DNA of 64,000 nucleotides, from assembly GCA_963966185.1 (NCBI GenBank), contig CAWZYM010000295.1:278001-342000 (forward strand). The letters are read 5' to 3'. How positions within the stretch are numbered: the first letter of the stretch is position 1; the number at the start of each line of letters is the position of its first letter. The notes under the pieces were generated by a model that saw only the letters and a list, made by a program, of their open reading frames with translations, was not told where the DNA came from and searched no databases. Origin of the DNA: Rhabditoides inermis (lineage: Eukaryota > Nematoda > Chromadorea > Rhabditida > Rhabditidae). Below, in pieces: positions 54,701 through 64,000 of this stretch. A program made the translations under genes and the position numbers.

Positions 54701-57129
54701 TAAACAAAACGTCAAGAAAGGTTCAAGGGATGGAAAGTTTTAGGGGTTCATTCAATGGAGTGAATAAGGAAATATCAATAAATCGATAATTGCAGGTGCG
54801 CGCTTGTGATGGAGCTGGAGTACAAGGTGGTGGGCGAGTACCTGCGCGCCATTGAGAGCAGGTGAGTGAGGAAGGGGGGGGGGCGTCGTGGGTGGTCCCC
54901 TATCATCTGTTGTGAGATGTAATTGGTATTGACAGGGGTTCGCATATTGGTAAGCTCCAATCGCGTATTGGTAAACTTGTCTAGGTGAAAGATATTATTG
55001 ATAGAATTTTTTTCGTCAATTTTGCGTGGTCGCAACATATTCCAGGCTTGTGAAGTGTTTCTCCATGATTTCAGCCAGGATTGTGTGTGTTATCCGATCA
55101 TGTCGGAATCAGGCTGATAAACAACAACAAACAACAATTGCATGTTGCATGTGTGTTGCAGACGCCTGACGTTCGCCACGTACCAGGAGAGGGAGCTGGC
55201 ACACGCGTGGCTGGACAAGGACGCCGAGAAGTACAAGGCCGTGTTCGAACATCTCACACAGGCAATGGATGACCTGCCCGTCAGTGGGGGCTTCGTGGGT
55301 GGTCTGCGATACTGGCCGGTGTCATTAGCATAGCGAAAGGTGTTTCGAAAAGATTGAGTTTTTTTTTGTTGTTGAGATTGGTTGGTGATGTGTACACATT
55401 AAGTGGACTTGTGAACGTGATAATAGGGTGAAATTAGGTGAGAAATGGAAATTTTTACTCGGTAGAATGATATCATTAATATTTTACATTACTCTATGGC
55501 CTCTGATAAGCGCTAGTGAGTATTTTCATTCTTGCACCTGATAAGAAAACGGCATTGTTCTACTAGTCGGTCATTTGATTTTGTGTATTATGTGTAACTT
55601 ATTTCATATAGGAAACGTTTTGTTTGAGGTGGTGTCGGATCTGTCGCTGGTGCTGAAGGCTATCGCCGAGGTGATCGGACTAGAGTTTCGTTCGATTTCC
55701 GAAACGGTCATTTCCGAAAAATGACGATTTCGAAATTTCCGTTTCGGAAATAACCGAACACTTTTCGGAATTTCCGAACCGAACGACCGTCTGTTCGGTG
55801 CGCGCCGAAACGGCAATGACCGAACTCGGGTCGCGCCATTTCGGAAATTTCGAAAAACACATTTGCATGATATTGATGAAATGTAACTCACCGATGGTTC
55901 ACTCATACCCCACTATCAACTCGTGAACACGGTCGAGTCAAGCGAAAATGCCTCCTTCCAGAAATTATTCTAATATTTTTCGGCAATTCCGAAAAGCGCG
56001 GCCGAAAGGAACGGCCGCGCCGAACGATTCCGAAACGGTTTCCGAAACTTCGGTTCGGTCATTGCCGAACAGATCGGATTTCGGGATCGGCCATTTCGGA
56101 AATTCCGAAATCGGTCATCATTTGCCGAAATGTCGATTTTTCGGTCGTCATTTCGGCAGCCGAACGAAACTCTAGATCGGACTCAAGGATAAGGTGAGCG
56201 GGGCTGGAGAGAAGCATCGTGGGTGGTCTGCAGACATTCCATCGCATCAACGGCGGCGTGTACAGAGTAACCGCAAAATAGGTATTGTGTGAGTTACTAA
56301 CCTGTGCGAAAGACAGCGAGGATCGATTCGGGTCAGATATCTGGCCATAACTTTCTCTAACCTTTGCCGACAGCTGGCCGCAGTTGATTCTGGTGCGACG
56401 GTGAACCGTCTGATTCGCATGATGCATTTCGGAGAGGAGGCGAGCCAGCCGCCGCCCGGAAGAGTGAGAGTCGGAGGATGAGGGTCGCCCCCGGAACTTC
56501 CTTGGTTGCTATTTCAGGGTTGCCGAAACTTGGTTTAAGAGTTTCTGATTGCTTGGTCCTCAGTTGCGTATACAGAGAGAGAGAGTGGATTCGAATTTGG
56601 GGTTATGGAATACGTTTTCTTTGATTTGATTTGATTGGTGTGCGTGTTTGAGTCGCTGCTGTCTCTGGAAGTGACGGGATTCGGTCGGAAGTTCCCGGAT
56701 GTGTCGGTGGAGCTGCTCACTGCGATGCTGCAGTGCAGAGAGGATGTGGGAAGGAACGAGGCGAGGTGAGGAGGGAGGGAGGGAGAGAGAGAGAGAGAGA
56801 GAGGGGGGGGGAGAGAGTCGCGTTGCAGGTCAATCGCTGAGGAGGCTCTGTCTCACGTGAAGCTGCACCCCCGCAACGACGAATACCTGCTCAAGCTGTT
56901 CGAGAGGGGACGGTGCGTGTCTTACTCTATCACTGGATTAACCCATTTCATCTTGTTTCATGTAGTATGATTTGTTGAAACGTATTTTTGTATTGTTTCA
57001 TGTTTTATATATTTTAAACATTGCTGAAACGTGATTGTTATGTGCCATGTTTGCAGGACGGACGGCACTGCGTGGACGATGCCGCAATTCGACATGCACA
57101 ACGTCTTCAGCTCGCTCATCAACAAGTAG
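42737..57129 (+). CDS. EXOC3: EXOC3 (Sec6), exocyst complex subunit
   Basis: About 28 exons from ATG 42737 to TAG 57127-57129. Exons include 42737-42853, 44986-45098, 45175-45292, 45342-45421, 45779-45853, 45897-45992, 46209-46276, 46321-46390, 46435-46535, 48731-48786, 49008-49087, 49143-49216, 49337-49441, 49947-50013, 50366-50458, 52778-52871, 53159-53229, 53333-53414, 53558-53693, 53863-53934, 54039-54125, 54796-54861, 55162-55298, 55612-56193 (with an insert), 56374-56463, 56653-56765, 56829-56912 and 57057-57129. Signatures: N-terminal RPDQLEKL, ASVEAMLRTGVQSQLEGIRT, FMPPGRPR, GLLEEICADL, KWLQGCNAVETVCMTLHDY and C-terminal FDMHNVFSSLINK. EXOC3 is a rod-shaped exocyst core subunit that tethers secretory vesicles to the plasma membrane. 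Oddities: an in-frame TGA at 46525-46527, a 494-bp transposon in an exon, three TTTGAG acceptors, and an extra glycine-rich stretch at 53590-53630. Confidence 0.93.
44620..44771 (+). mobile_element. Degraded tRNA-like element (EXOC3 intron 1)
   Basis: Keeps GCGTAGTGGTAACG, TAATGTCTCTCTCGTGGAAA and the end GTGAGCCCATCATAG. The core is partly duplicated and the B-box is lost. Confidence 0.55.
46536..46676 (+). repeat. (GTGA)n arrays starting at an EXOC3 splice donor
   Basis: About 19 GTGA units begin exactly at the donor of the exon 46435-46535. After a 27-bp spacer a second run of about 9 units follows at 46640-46675. Every unit boundary recreates GTGAGT. Confidence 0.92.
49600..49913 (-). 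mobile_element. tRNA-like inverted-repeat element, copy 4 (EXOC3 intron)
   Basis: The cleanest copy, 314 bp. Ends TATAGTGGGCCCGC and, in complement, TATAATAGGCTCGC, an imperfect inverted repeat with TA at both borders. On the - strand it has the A-box TGGCGTAGTGG, an anticodon-loop-like TTAGCAA and a B-box-like GGTTCAATCTT. Confidence 0.8.
50562..51008 (+). mobile_element. 5'-truncated LINE: C-terminal end of a non-LTR reverse transcriptase
   Basis: Two overlapping frames encode LGYNSFSIPYLDRLAMFGM, then SVVHNGFVSRVVRVWNQLPD and SLASFKSALSGFDL, a tail typical of CR1/Jockey-like LINE polymerases. The catalytic region is absent and the frame breaks near 50700. It lies in an EXOC3 intron, same strand. 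The 3' end is probably near 51160. Confidence 0.75.
51585..51645 (+). repeat. tRNA-like relic
   Basis: TTGTGGTAACGCTCGCGG followed 30 bp later by CCGGTTCGATTCCCAC (a good B-box). No element ends were found; in an EXOC3 intron. Confidence 0.4.
55681..56174. mobile_element. hAT-like MITE inserted in an EXOC3 exon
   Basis: GATCGGAC at 55673-55680 is repeated at 56175-56182, an 8-bp duplication. Ends are TAGAGTTTCGTTCG and CGAACGAAACTCTA. The inside is built from TTTCGG/CCGAAA-type motifs in both orientations and can fold extensively. No ORF. Without it the exon reads ...AEVIGLKDK. Confidence 0.88.
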
Positions 57130-57873
57130 ACGTCGTCAGGGGGTGTGACGTCATCTGGACGGCCTATGACGTCATTGTGTGCTTTGTGATTCTTTCTTTC
57201 CTTGTTTTTGCATGATGATATCGAACAGTAATAATGATTAGATCTATTGATGTATTGCTTGTGCCCACGACTCACGCACGCTTCATGTGATATTTGTATG
57301 AGTGTACTGTACAAATAAATATTTATTCGATTGGTCTGTTGTTTTGTGTTTGATTGTGACATTGTTTGAATCAATGTTAAATATCTGGCTAGTTGATTGA
57401 GCTGTTTCTATCAAGCTGAATAGTACTGGAGTCCGTGAATTCAACAGGAAAAAGGTGAGTAGATTGAGTTTGAAGATGTCAAATGGGGTGTGCAGAAGGC
57501 AGACATGTGAGTTCACTTCTCGTCCTTAAATAATTAATATTTCCATGTTTGTGTTTTGTGTTATATCTGCGCCTATAGATTAACTATTACTATTATTATA
57601 TGTTATCGTTTCGGCAAAACTTTCTGTGAGCAGCGATAGTTAAACCAGCGAGCGAGCCACTTAGAAGTGAGAAAATTTCATTCCTCCTATTGCATGGTTT
57701 CACATGCGTTCGAAATGAACTCTTACTGAAGCGATCTGAATTATAATGACACTACGAAATCAAGTGCCTCAGGATATCAAGCATTCAATTGACGAGATAT
57801 TGCGGTTCTCCTCCTGGAAACTAAAAATATCAAAAACTCAAAACAACGTTTAAAACATTGAAACAAAGTTTAT
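57130..57873. other. 3' flank of EXOC3
   Basis: AATAAA at about 57316-57321 is a fit polyadenylation signal. No gene is seen to 57873. Confidence 0.5.
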
Positions 57874-60800
57874 CTAATAACCAGCAGTGGGGCAGGGAGG
57901 GCAAGGGGGGCAAGGAGCAACCTGCACGTTGACGACGGTGTTGGATTCGTTCTTGAACAGGTTCTTGATCTGGTCGACGCTGATTGCACCGATGAGACAA
58001 ACACATCTGAAAGCGCAAGATAAAACTATGTCAAAAACGTATATGAATAACGAATACTCACGAGAAAAGGGCTGTTTTCCGGGTCTAGGAACTTTCGTCC
58101 GGGTACTCCATAAAGAGCCAGCGCTCCGCCCCGTTTTGTGACACAGAGCGGACCGTAAAACAAACGGGCCCACTCCGGATAGGCCGCGCGCAAAGACCCA
58201 GCGACGCGGGGCCGTTTTTTCAACGAAAACAAGGCGCGTTGTTTCGAAAAACCGGGCCAAAATTTTAAGCGGGAAAAAGTTTCACAACAAATACGAACTG
58301 GTGCCAATTGTATTAGCATTGATAAACTAGAAAACAACCTGAATAAAGAAAGATTCTCATATTGTCATATGAAAAATAAATTGTCCGATTGTCATATGAA
58401 AAATTACAAGAAAATTGGTAAACTGGATAACAAAAAAATGGTTAACTGAATAAACAGATACACGACAACAAAAAAACTTTAACATAGCGAAATATTAGTT
58501 TCTATTGAAGGGTAGCTGGCCTTGGTGAGATCTTGATGTACTCATTGTCGACTGCCACGTATCCCTCCTTGAGATCCGTGTACCACATGCCGATCTCTAC
58601 CGGCTTGAACGCGTCGACCTTCTTGGAACCGGACTCGACCATGTGGCGATAGGCGAACGCCTTGTACTACGGGAGAGAGCAGTACATTCCTGTAATACGG
58701 GTACAGTAATGCACGTTATCATCAATGCAAACTACTCAAGCACAATGATATGTTATCAGTGAAAATTAACTGACCTTTCTTGTGGAGCTGGGAGGTGCGG
58801 TACGGTATTTCATGCATTTCGCGGCGAGACCTTTTAAAAATAGCAATATTTGTCGTTAGGAATCGTCGAATGATATTAAGAAGTCAATAAACAGCTGATC
58901 GGTACACGCTTTGAAGAAAACTAGAACAATTTTCATTTTTAATGTTTTATTTTTTCGCGCGACAACATATGACAAAAATCAACAACGATGAGGTAACAAT
59001 TGAGTGATAAACAAATGTGAATAACATGAGCAAATGAGCATGAAAACGAATCACCGAAGGAATCAAGATAAGAGGATGAGTGAGATACGGTGCACGTGAA
59101 CAGGAAACTATGAGACAACTATGAGAAAGCAACAGAAATACTCGCACGAGAAACCGTATCATCTGGTATCACTGACGGTGAATGATGCCATTTGGTTTAG
59201 AAACGTGATCACCTTGTTGTGTGAGTGAACTCGTCCAGCAAGGACTTGCCATCGAAACCGGCTAAGACGCCGCCGTACTTCTCTGTCTCTCTTCTGACGC
59301 CGCTTCGGCCGCCAGCACTGCACGGATTGGCCTCCCTCCCACGTTTCCGCATTGCTGCGCGCCTTGTCGGCAAACGCGGCAACAGCATCATAAACGCGAG
59401 CGAAGCGGGGATAGTTGGCTGCAATCCGAAAGTGAATAACAGACAATATAAATTACATATTTACCTGTTCTGTTCTTTATGGCAGAAAAGAGAGCTTCTG
59501 ACTGGTTCGAAGTTCGCAATGAGCGAGCATCGGTGTGCGACCACATTGTGGAGAATACCTGAAGTACTTTTGTCAAACTCTAAATAAAAATAAATAAACA
59601 AAAATGATAAACAGAAGTACTCACTCTGTGATGAAGATACGTTCTCCGGAGGTACTTCTCCATGCGCTCGCACCTCTTGAGGACCGACGGAGGAATGTGG
59701 CTGGTCGTGTTGCGCGGCGCAGAGAACACACATGGAAATAACATTGTACATATATAAGTAACAACAAATATTCCAATTTTACACACTCACTGTGATTCAT
59801 CACCTGCGACCGCCCGACGAAAACGGCTGCGCGGAGACGGCCGACCCACTTCCTGATCGCGCGGTACTTCTGCATGTTGATCTTTCCGATGAAAGACGAA
59901 GCCTTCCGGTTTATACTCTGAGCGACACATTATACTAATTTTTGGGTAAAAAAAGGACAACAACAACTCACCCTTGCCCAATGGAAGCAGCAACCACGAA
60001 CCTCTGCGGAAGGATAAACTCGCCGAAAGGCGGAAATCGCGCTCACCTCAAAGTCAAACACAACCAGTGACGCGTCTATTTTCCGGTTCATGCTGGTGAG
60101 CAGGAGATGCCTACGCACCATCCGGAAAAGAGCCTGCAAATATGCCGTAAACCGAAAAAAAACATCACATACCAAATAGGCGTCAGTAGTTTTTCTTGTC
60201 ATGAACGCCCATACAAAAGGCACACAGGTGTGACCCTGGAATTGCAATTTGAGAGAAAACAATTCAAATCGGAGCTAACCTTGACAGCAGAAAGTAGGTA
60301 TAGCTGCCCGTTTGGGCGCATCGATCGGGGCACCAGCCTGAAGCACCCATCTCCAGAAATCCCGTCGATGTTCGTTCGTGCGAGACTGAATACCAGTTAT
60401 TAACTCGTGAAAAAAGTGCCACCTTTCACATGTCGCCTTGTCGATGAACACAGTGAGCGCGGCAGATGAGTGTACGAGAAAGTCTGAATCACGTAGAAAT
60501 CGTATTCCGTCTGGAATATTTTCCATGTCAGCCATTCCGTCGGCGGAGTGCTGAAAACATTCAAAGAAATGAAAAATCTTTACTAAAAAACTCACCTTCT
60601 GTCGGCTCTTTCGCAGTGATCGGTAGAAGTCTCTTTGATAGAGCTCTCTCATAAATGCGTTCTGTAAAACGATTTACGCTAGTAAATCAAAAATGTACCT
60701 ACCATTTCGTCGTCCGTAAGACCACGTTGCTGTCGAGCGTTCCACAAAGAACGAATTTCCGACATGCTGTATTCTCTAGGAGAAGCGGACACTTGCTTCA

Positions 60801-61736
60801 CAATCGATCCACTCAGCTTGTAGATTTCCCGCTGCGAAAACTCCTGTAACATAGTAAACACAACAGAAAGAAAAATGAAAACATACCTTCATGGAATCGG
60901 GTATGATACCAGGTAGACCACACTTGTGCAGTCCCAGCGAATCAGGGTCATCCAGAATCTCTCCGGCGTCAGTGACTCTGATAGTTGCGACCTTTGCTCC
61001 ATTTTGGTTGCCCAGGACAGCTCCGTTGCCACGGGCATGCCTTGAAGCATCTTCAACTCGACGGCAGTACGTACACCTAAATCACAATTAAATATCCAAT
61101 TAGCCGAACATAATAATAGCTAACCTCCATCTTGCATATCCGGCACACTGCGTTCCCTTAGAGAAGGAATAGAAAGTCGAAGGTGTGGATTCGCTTCGTA
61201 AGACAATCGAATATACGACACCTCCGCGCCGCCCTTGCCCTTTGATGCCCGCTTTCTCTTTCTCTTGAAGAGAGCGTGGGTAGGGCATTGGGTTAGGCGC
61301 CCACGCCTGATGAGAAATAATCAGTGTAAATAAATATTTAATAATAATATGATTTATTAACAAAACATACATTAAAAGTAAATCAATCATGAAACGAAAT
61401 TCATCTAAACAATTCAAAAAAAGAAAAAAGGTCCCAACACGATCACTCTGATTCATGATGTCCGGGGTCCCTAAAAAAACAGGGCCGCTCTGAAAACCAA
61501 CCAGGCCCCGCGCTATTTTCTCACGGACCGGAACTTGAATTGTCCAGCGGGCGCGCTTTTTCATCAACCCGTCCGGACGAACCCGGACGAAAGTTCCGTC
61601 CCCGTGTTTTCCAGTTCTCTCGGATCAACTTCTTGATGCTCTTGAACGCCTTCCCAAAGAAGGTGAGGGGCTGGTCGTTGAGGAAAGGGGTGGAGTGAAT
61701 GTCACTGCTGAATTTGTGCTGCACCGTTGTGGACAT
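57874..61736 (-). CDS. Small unidentified gene interrupted by a MULE-type element
   Basis: The first exon (about 61617-61736) starts ATG 61736: MSTTVQHKFSSDIHSTPF, then LTFFGKAFKSIKKLIRE. A last exon (57874-58006) encodes ISVDQIKNLFKNESNTVVNV and ends PCPPCPPCPTAGY. Between them lie the transposase gene and two GC-rich inverted segments. Whether the two exons belong together is inferred from strand, order and the inserted element. The amphipathic helix and small size give no clear function. Confidence 0.4.
58050..61612. mobile_element. Putative MULE-type transposon
   Basis: The transposase gene lies between two GC-rich segments that match in inverted orientation, best at GGAACTTTCGTCCGGGT (58085-58102 and its complement at 61580-61597). 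The outer ends are only roughly placed: CTGTTTTCCGGG on the left, CTGGAAAACACGGGG in complement on the right. No target duplication could be identified. Confidence 0.5.
58505..61288 (-). CDS. MULE-family transposase (intron-containing)
   Basis: From ATG 61288. A first region, RRGGVVYSIVLRSES, then CAGYARWRCTYCRRVED and a later HKCG, fits a FLYWCH-like zinc finger (inferred). The MULE core follows: DGISGDGCFRLVPRSM with the first aspartate, GHTCVPFVWAFMTRKTTDAY, IDASLVVFDFEVSAISAFRR with the second aspartate, and RGCCFHWAR. Exons are separated by introns of about 45-110 bp with GT-AG ends (for example near 60240-60285 and 60135-60175). The last exon (58505-58670) ends PRPATLQ and TAG. It may be a functional transposase or a co-opted gene; the exact exon set at the 3' side is unsure. 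Confidence 0.7.
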
Positions 61737-61791
61737 TCTTGAAACATTATATGCAGTCATTATGTTTATATTCGAAGTAAAACGGAATGTA

Positions 61792-61998
61792 AAGCAGCTA
61801 TTATGTTCAAAAAATGGTAAAATTCCCGAAAACACATTTTTTCGTATTTTTCGACATTTTGGCAATGGGGCGCGCAAAGAATGTAAAAATTTACAATATT
61901 TTTTGACATTTTCTTGGACATTTTTCTGCATTTTTTCGCTATTTTTCGACATTCATTTTGTATTATTTTACATTTTTTGGGAACTTAATAGCTGCTTA
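61792..61998. mobile_element. Short AT-rich MITE
   Basis: Ends AAGCAGCTATTATGTTC and GAACTTAATAGCTGCTT are inverted repeats. The inside repeats ATTTTTCGACATT motifs. Located just upstream of the small gene's first exon. Confidence 0.6.
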
Positions 61999-62770
61999 AA
62001 AAGTGTTACGCAGAATATTTTTTTCAAAAAAAGACCGTGACAAATGGCCGCTGTCTGTGCTGATCTCATTCCCGCGTAGCCTTGGTAGATCAGCCCTTTG
62101 TTCAGTTTCGCGCCTGTAGATCAGAACTGGTCGGTCTTTAGTGTCTTACCATGTATATTTTGGGTAGTCCTGATCATCAGAATCACTTGTGATGAGAAGG
62201 AGGATGGAGAAGAAGATAATTGCATTTTTCACCACTCCAGGCAACGATCCGCTTGTCTGCCAGTTCGTTGGCATAGGTCTCTCTACATCTCTCTTATTTC
62301 TTGATATAATGTCTTTACGTGTTGTATCCGATTTCTGAACGTCCCATCGCTGCCCTCTCAATGCTAGTGGTGTAGGTGTAGGTGTCTAGTCGCCGCTTAG
62401 CTCACAATTTGTGCTATTGACAGTCGGGGTCAGTTTAAAAAAAATCAGTAACCAGTGAGATAGGCGCGGGAAAAGGCTAGTGTGGCGCGGTCTCTTGGTT
62501 TTAGTTGTCCTTTAATCGATTTTCCGGTCGAATCGCGCGCTCTATCTCACGATCTGATATGGGACTAAAGGGAAGTCCAATTTTCTACTGTAACCCCGCG
62601 AACTATCTCACTTGATAATCTTGTAGGTGTAGGTGTGTAGTATTGGTGGTGTCAGATATACTCAAACATGTTTACCATTGAATGTTGAGCACGGATACTA
62701 TCGATGAGTAATGAAATAAGCTTTATTGAGATAATCGGATAATCACAGTAACGAGTGGAATTATGTTTCA
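61999..62770. other. No gene seen
   Basis: Contains GTGTAGGTGTAGGTGT repeats near 62370-62385 and 62625-62638. No supported ORF. Confidence 0.4.
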
Positions 62771-63057
62771 TCATGAAATGATGACGGGATTTTGACACTT
62801 GATGAAGCGGGGATTGGTGCGTGCGATCTTTTCGAGGTATTGTTGCTGGGCCTTCTGCAGCTCCCTCAGGTACATTATAGTGGCGCAGAAGATGCACGAA
62901 ACACTGAATGTTGAGATATTAATATAGTATAGTAGGTTAATAGGAGCATATATGCCTTATTAGCTCACATCAATAGCAGGTTTTCTGCGGTCGCGTGTTT
63001 CTGCCACTTTTCGGCGCACCATGCGCGTACAGAAGATACTTTGAAACTGGAAGTCAT
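62771..63057 (-). CDS. Two-exon gene for a 73-residue one-pass membrane protein
   Basis: Exon 1 is 62969-63057 (ATG 63057) and exon 2 is 62771-62903 (TGA). They join through a GT-AG intron of 65 bp, giving 222 nt exactly. The product starts MTSSFKVSSVRAWCAEKW, has one hydrophobic segment (NLLLIVSCIFCATIMYL, residues about 26-42) and a charged helix, RELQKAQQQYLEKIAR. The shape resembles small mitochondrial or ER membrane proteins, but I do not recognise it. Too short to appear as a single long ORF. Confidence 0.6.
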
Positions 63058-63140
63058 TCTGAAATAATTGTACTTTTAGTCAATTCCTTATAATAATAAT
63101 AATGATTTATCCATAAAGCATCAATCATCAAACACGCACA

Positions 63141-63301
63141 ACAACCTAGTGCCGGTTAAGAACAAAGGGTAGGTTGGCAGAGTGATGCCTGTGACAGTGA
63201 TGACTGTGATACGATCCAACTACGAGCTTTTTAACCGCAGTTGGATCTGAGTCTGTCACAGTCATCACTCTGCCCTTTGTTCGTAACCGGCACTAGGTTG
63301 T
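63141..63301. mobile_element. Short foldback MITE
   Basis: Arms ACAACCTAGTGCCGGTTA and its complement, then AACAAAGGG...CAGAGTGATG, are almost perfect inverted repeats over about 40 bp. 161 bp, non-coding. No clear target duplication. Confidence 0.7.
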
Positions 63302-64000
63302 ATGGCCAACAAATAATCAGAGAAAATTTGTAGAGATGATATAAAAGCTGCATGAATATGAATGACAACGACCGATACAATTAGACTCGTAATATGTATT
63401 TTCCCGCCTTTTTTCCCGCCTTGCTTGAAGGAATGTTGCAATTCTTTTATGATGTAATCGTTGCTTATGGCGCCCTATTGGCAAAAGGAGACGTATCTTA
63501 TGTGAATGAGCTGAATAATTGGGTCCCAGGTAGTGAGGGTACCAAAATTTTGGTTTTCGTTTGGCTAGCCAATATTTTCTGTCATTTTCTGATAACAGCG
63601 TCTTTTCAACCAAGAAGTTTTGGCCCAGTCATGGTCAATAACAGAAAATTTTGGTTTCGGACATGAGAAGCAAAAAGTTTTGTTTCTGTTACTCATTGTA
63701 ACTTGTAACAGGCCTGTTTTGGTTGGTTTTGTCGGTCGTGAAATGAGTGGAAGAGAGGAAACAATGAGCGCAAACATCAAACCGGAAAATGACCACAAAT
63801 GAGAAATTAGAATTTACTACAAAAAATGGTTTTTGCCAAGACCGGTTGGTTTTCGATTTTTTTCTGATACCAGAAAATTTGGCTCGGTCATTTCTCTGTT
63901 TGACAAAGAATTTCTCGAATCTGTTACGATTTGAGATGGTTATTTCTCTGCCAGATTGGTTTACAAATCAGTAGCATCACTAGTCCCAGGGCCTATCACC
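63302..64000. other. No supported gene
   Basis: Recurring AAAATTTT/CCAGAAAATTTTGG-like motifs near 63540-63900 suggest an old repeat, but no ends could be set. Confidence 0.35.

Noticed and set aside
55612..55630. Another TTTGAG acceptor at 55628-55630 in EXOC3
   Set aside because: A canonical ATATAG acceptor at 55611 gives a continuous frame (GNVLFEVVSDLSLVLKAIAE) that fits the family better.

Overview
The window looks like nuclear DNA of an animal or a close holozoan relative. It carries spliced genes for the exocyst subunit EXOC3/Sec6 and for MESD, the ER chaperone of LRP receptors. It also carries a BTB-BACK-kelch protein, an F-box-like protein and a soluble tyrosine phosphatase. Introns are mostly GT-AG and range from about 45 bp to over 2 kb. 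Mobile elements are dense and varied. The species cannot be named from the sequence.

Layout. 1-753: last exons of an unidentified + strand gene. 1.05-17.35 kb: a tandem duplication on the - strand of a two-gene cassette, BTB-kelch then F-box-like. The right-hand cassette (9.5-17.35 kb) is largely intact. The left one (1.05-8.25 kb) has a decayed BTB-kelch copy and an F-box-like copy with a frameshift, and it hosts several inverted-repeat elements. Between the cassettes lies a fragment of the 3' end of the tyrosine phosphatase gene, split by a retroposed insert. 17.97-18.9 kb: a foldback element with a 9-bp target duplication. 19.4-29.1 kb: an unidentified + strand gene whose coding exon is broken by a young Ty3/Gypsy-type LTR retrotransposon (21240-28646). 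That element is itself broken by a 2.8-kb inverted-repeat transposon (21458-24241), which carries an apparent multi-exon antisense gene for an AT-hook-like protein. 29.54-34.55 kb: about 59 near-identical 85-bp minisatellite units. 35.6-38.1 kb: the tyrosine phosphatase on the - strand. 38.8-39.6 kb: weak small genes. 40.0-42.4 kb: MESD, then 42.7-57.1 kb: EXOC3, both +. 57.9-61.7 kb: a MULE-type transposase gene lying inside a small - strand gene. 62.77-63.06 kb: a two-exon gene for a 73-residue one-pass membrane protein.

Points to check first: (1) seven introns in four genes appear to end in TTTGAG instead of a YAG acceptor; (2) the nested transposon carries what looks like a cargo gene, not a transposase; (3) a 494-bp hAT-like element sits inside an EXOC3 exon and could be spliced out in frame; (4) EXOC3 has an in-frame TGA exactly where tryptophan is expected; (5) a short element family combines TA-flanked inverted-repeat ends with an internal tRNA-like A/B box promoter; (6) the 85-bp array is strikingly uniform and lies between two sequences that occur close together, without the array, in the duplicated region at 8.3-8.7 kb.

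Gene models were built by eye from ORFs, splice motifs and remembered family features. Exon ends in EXOC3 and MESD are well supported by homology; those in the unidentified genes are approximate.
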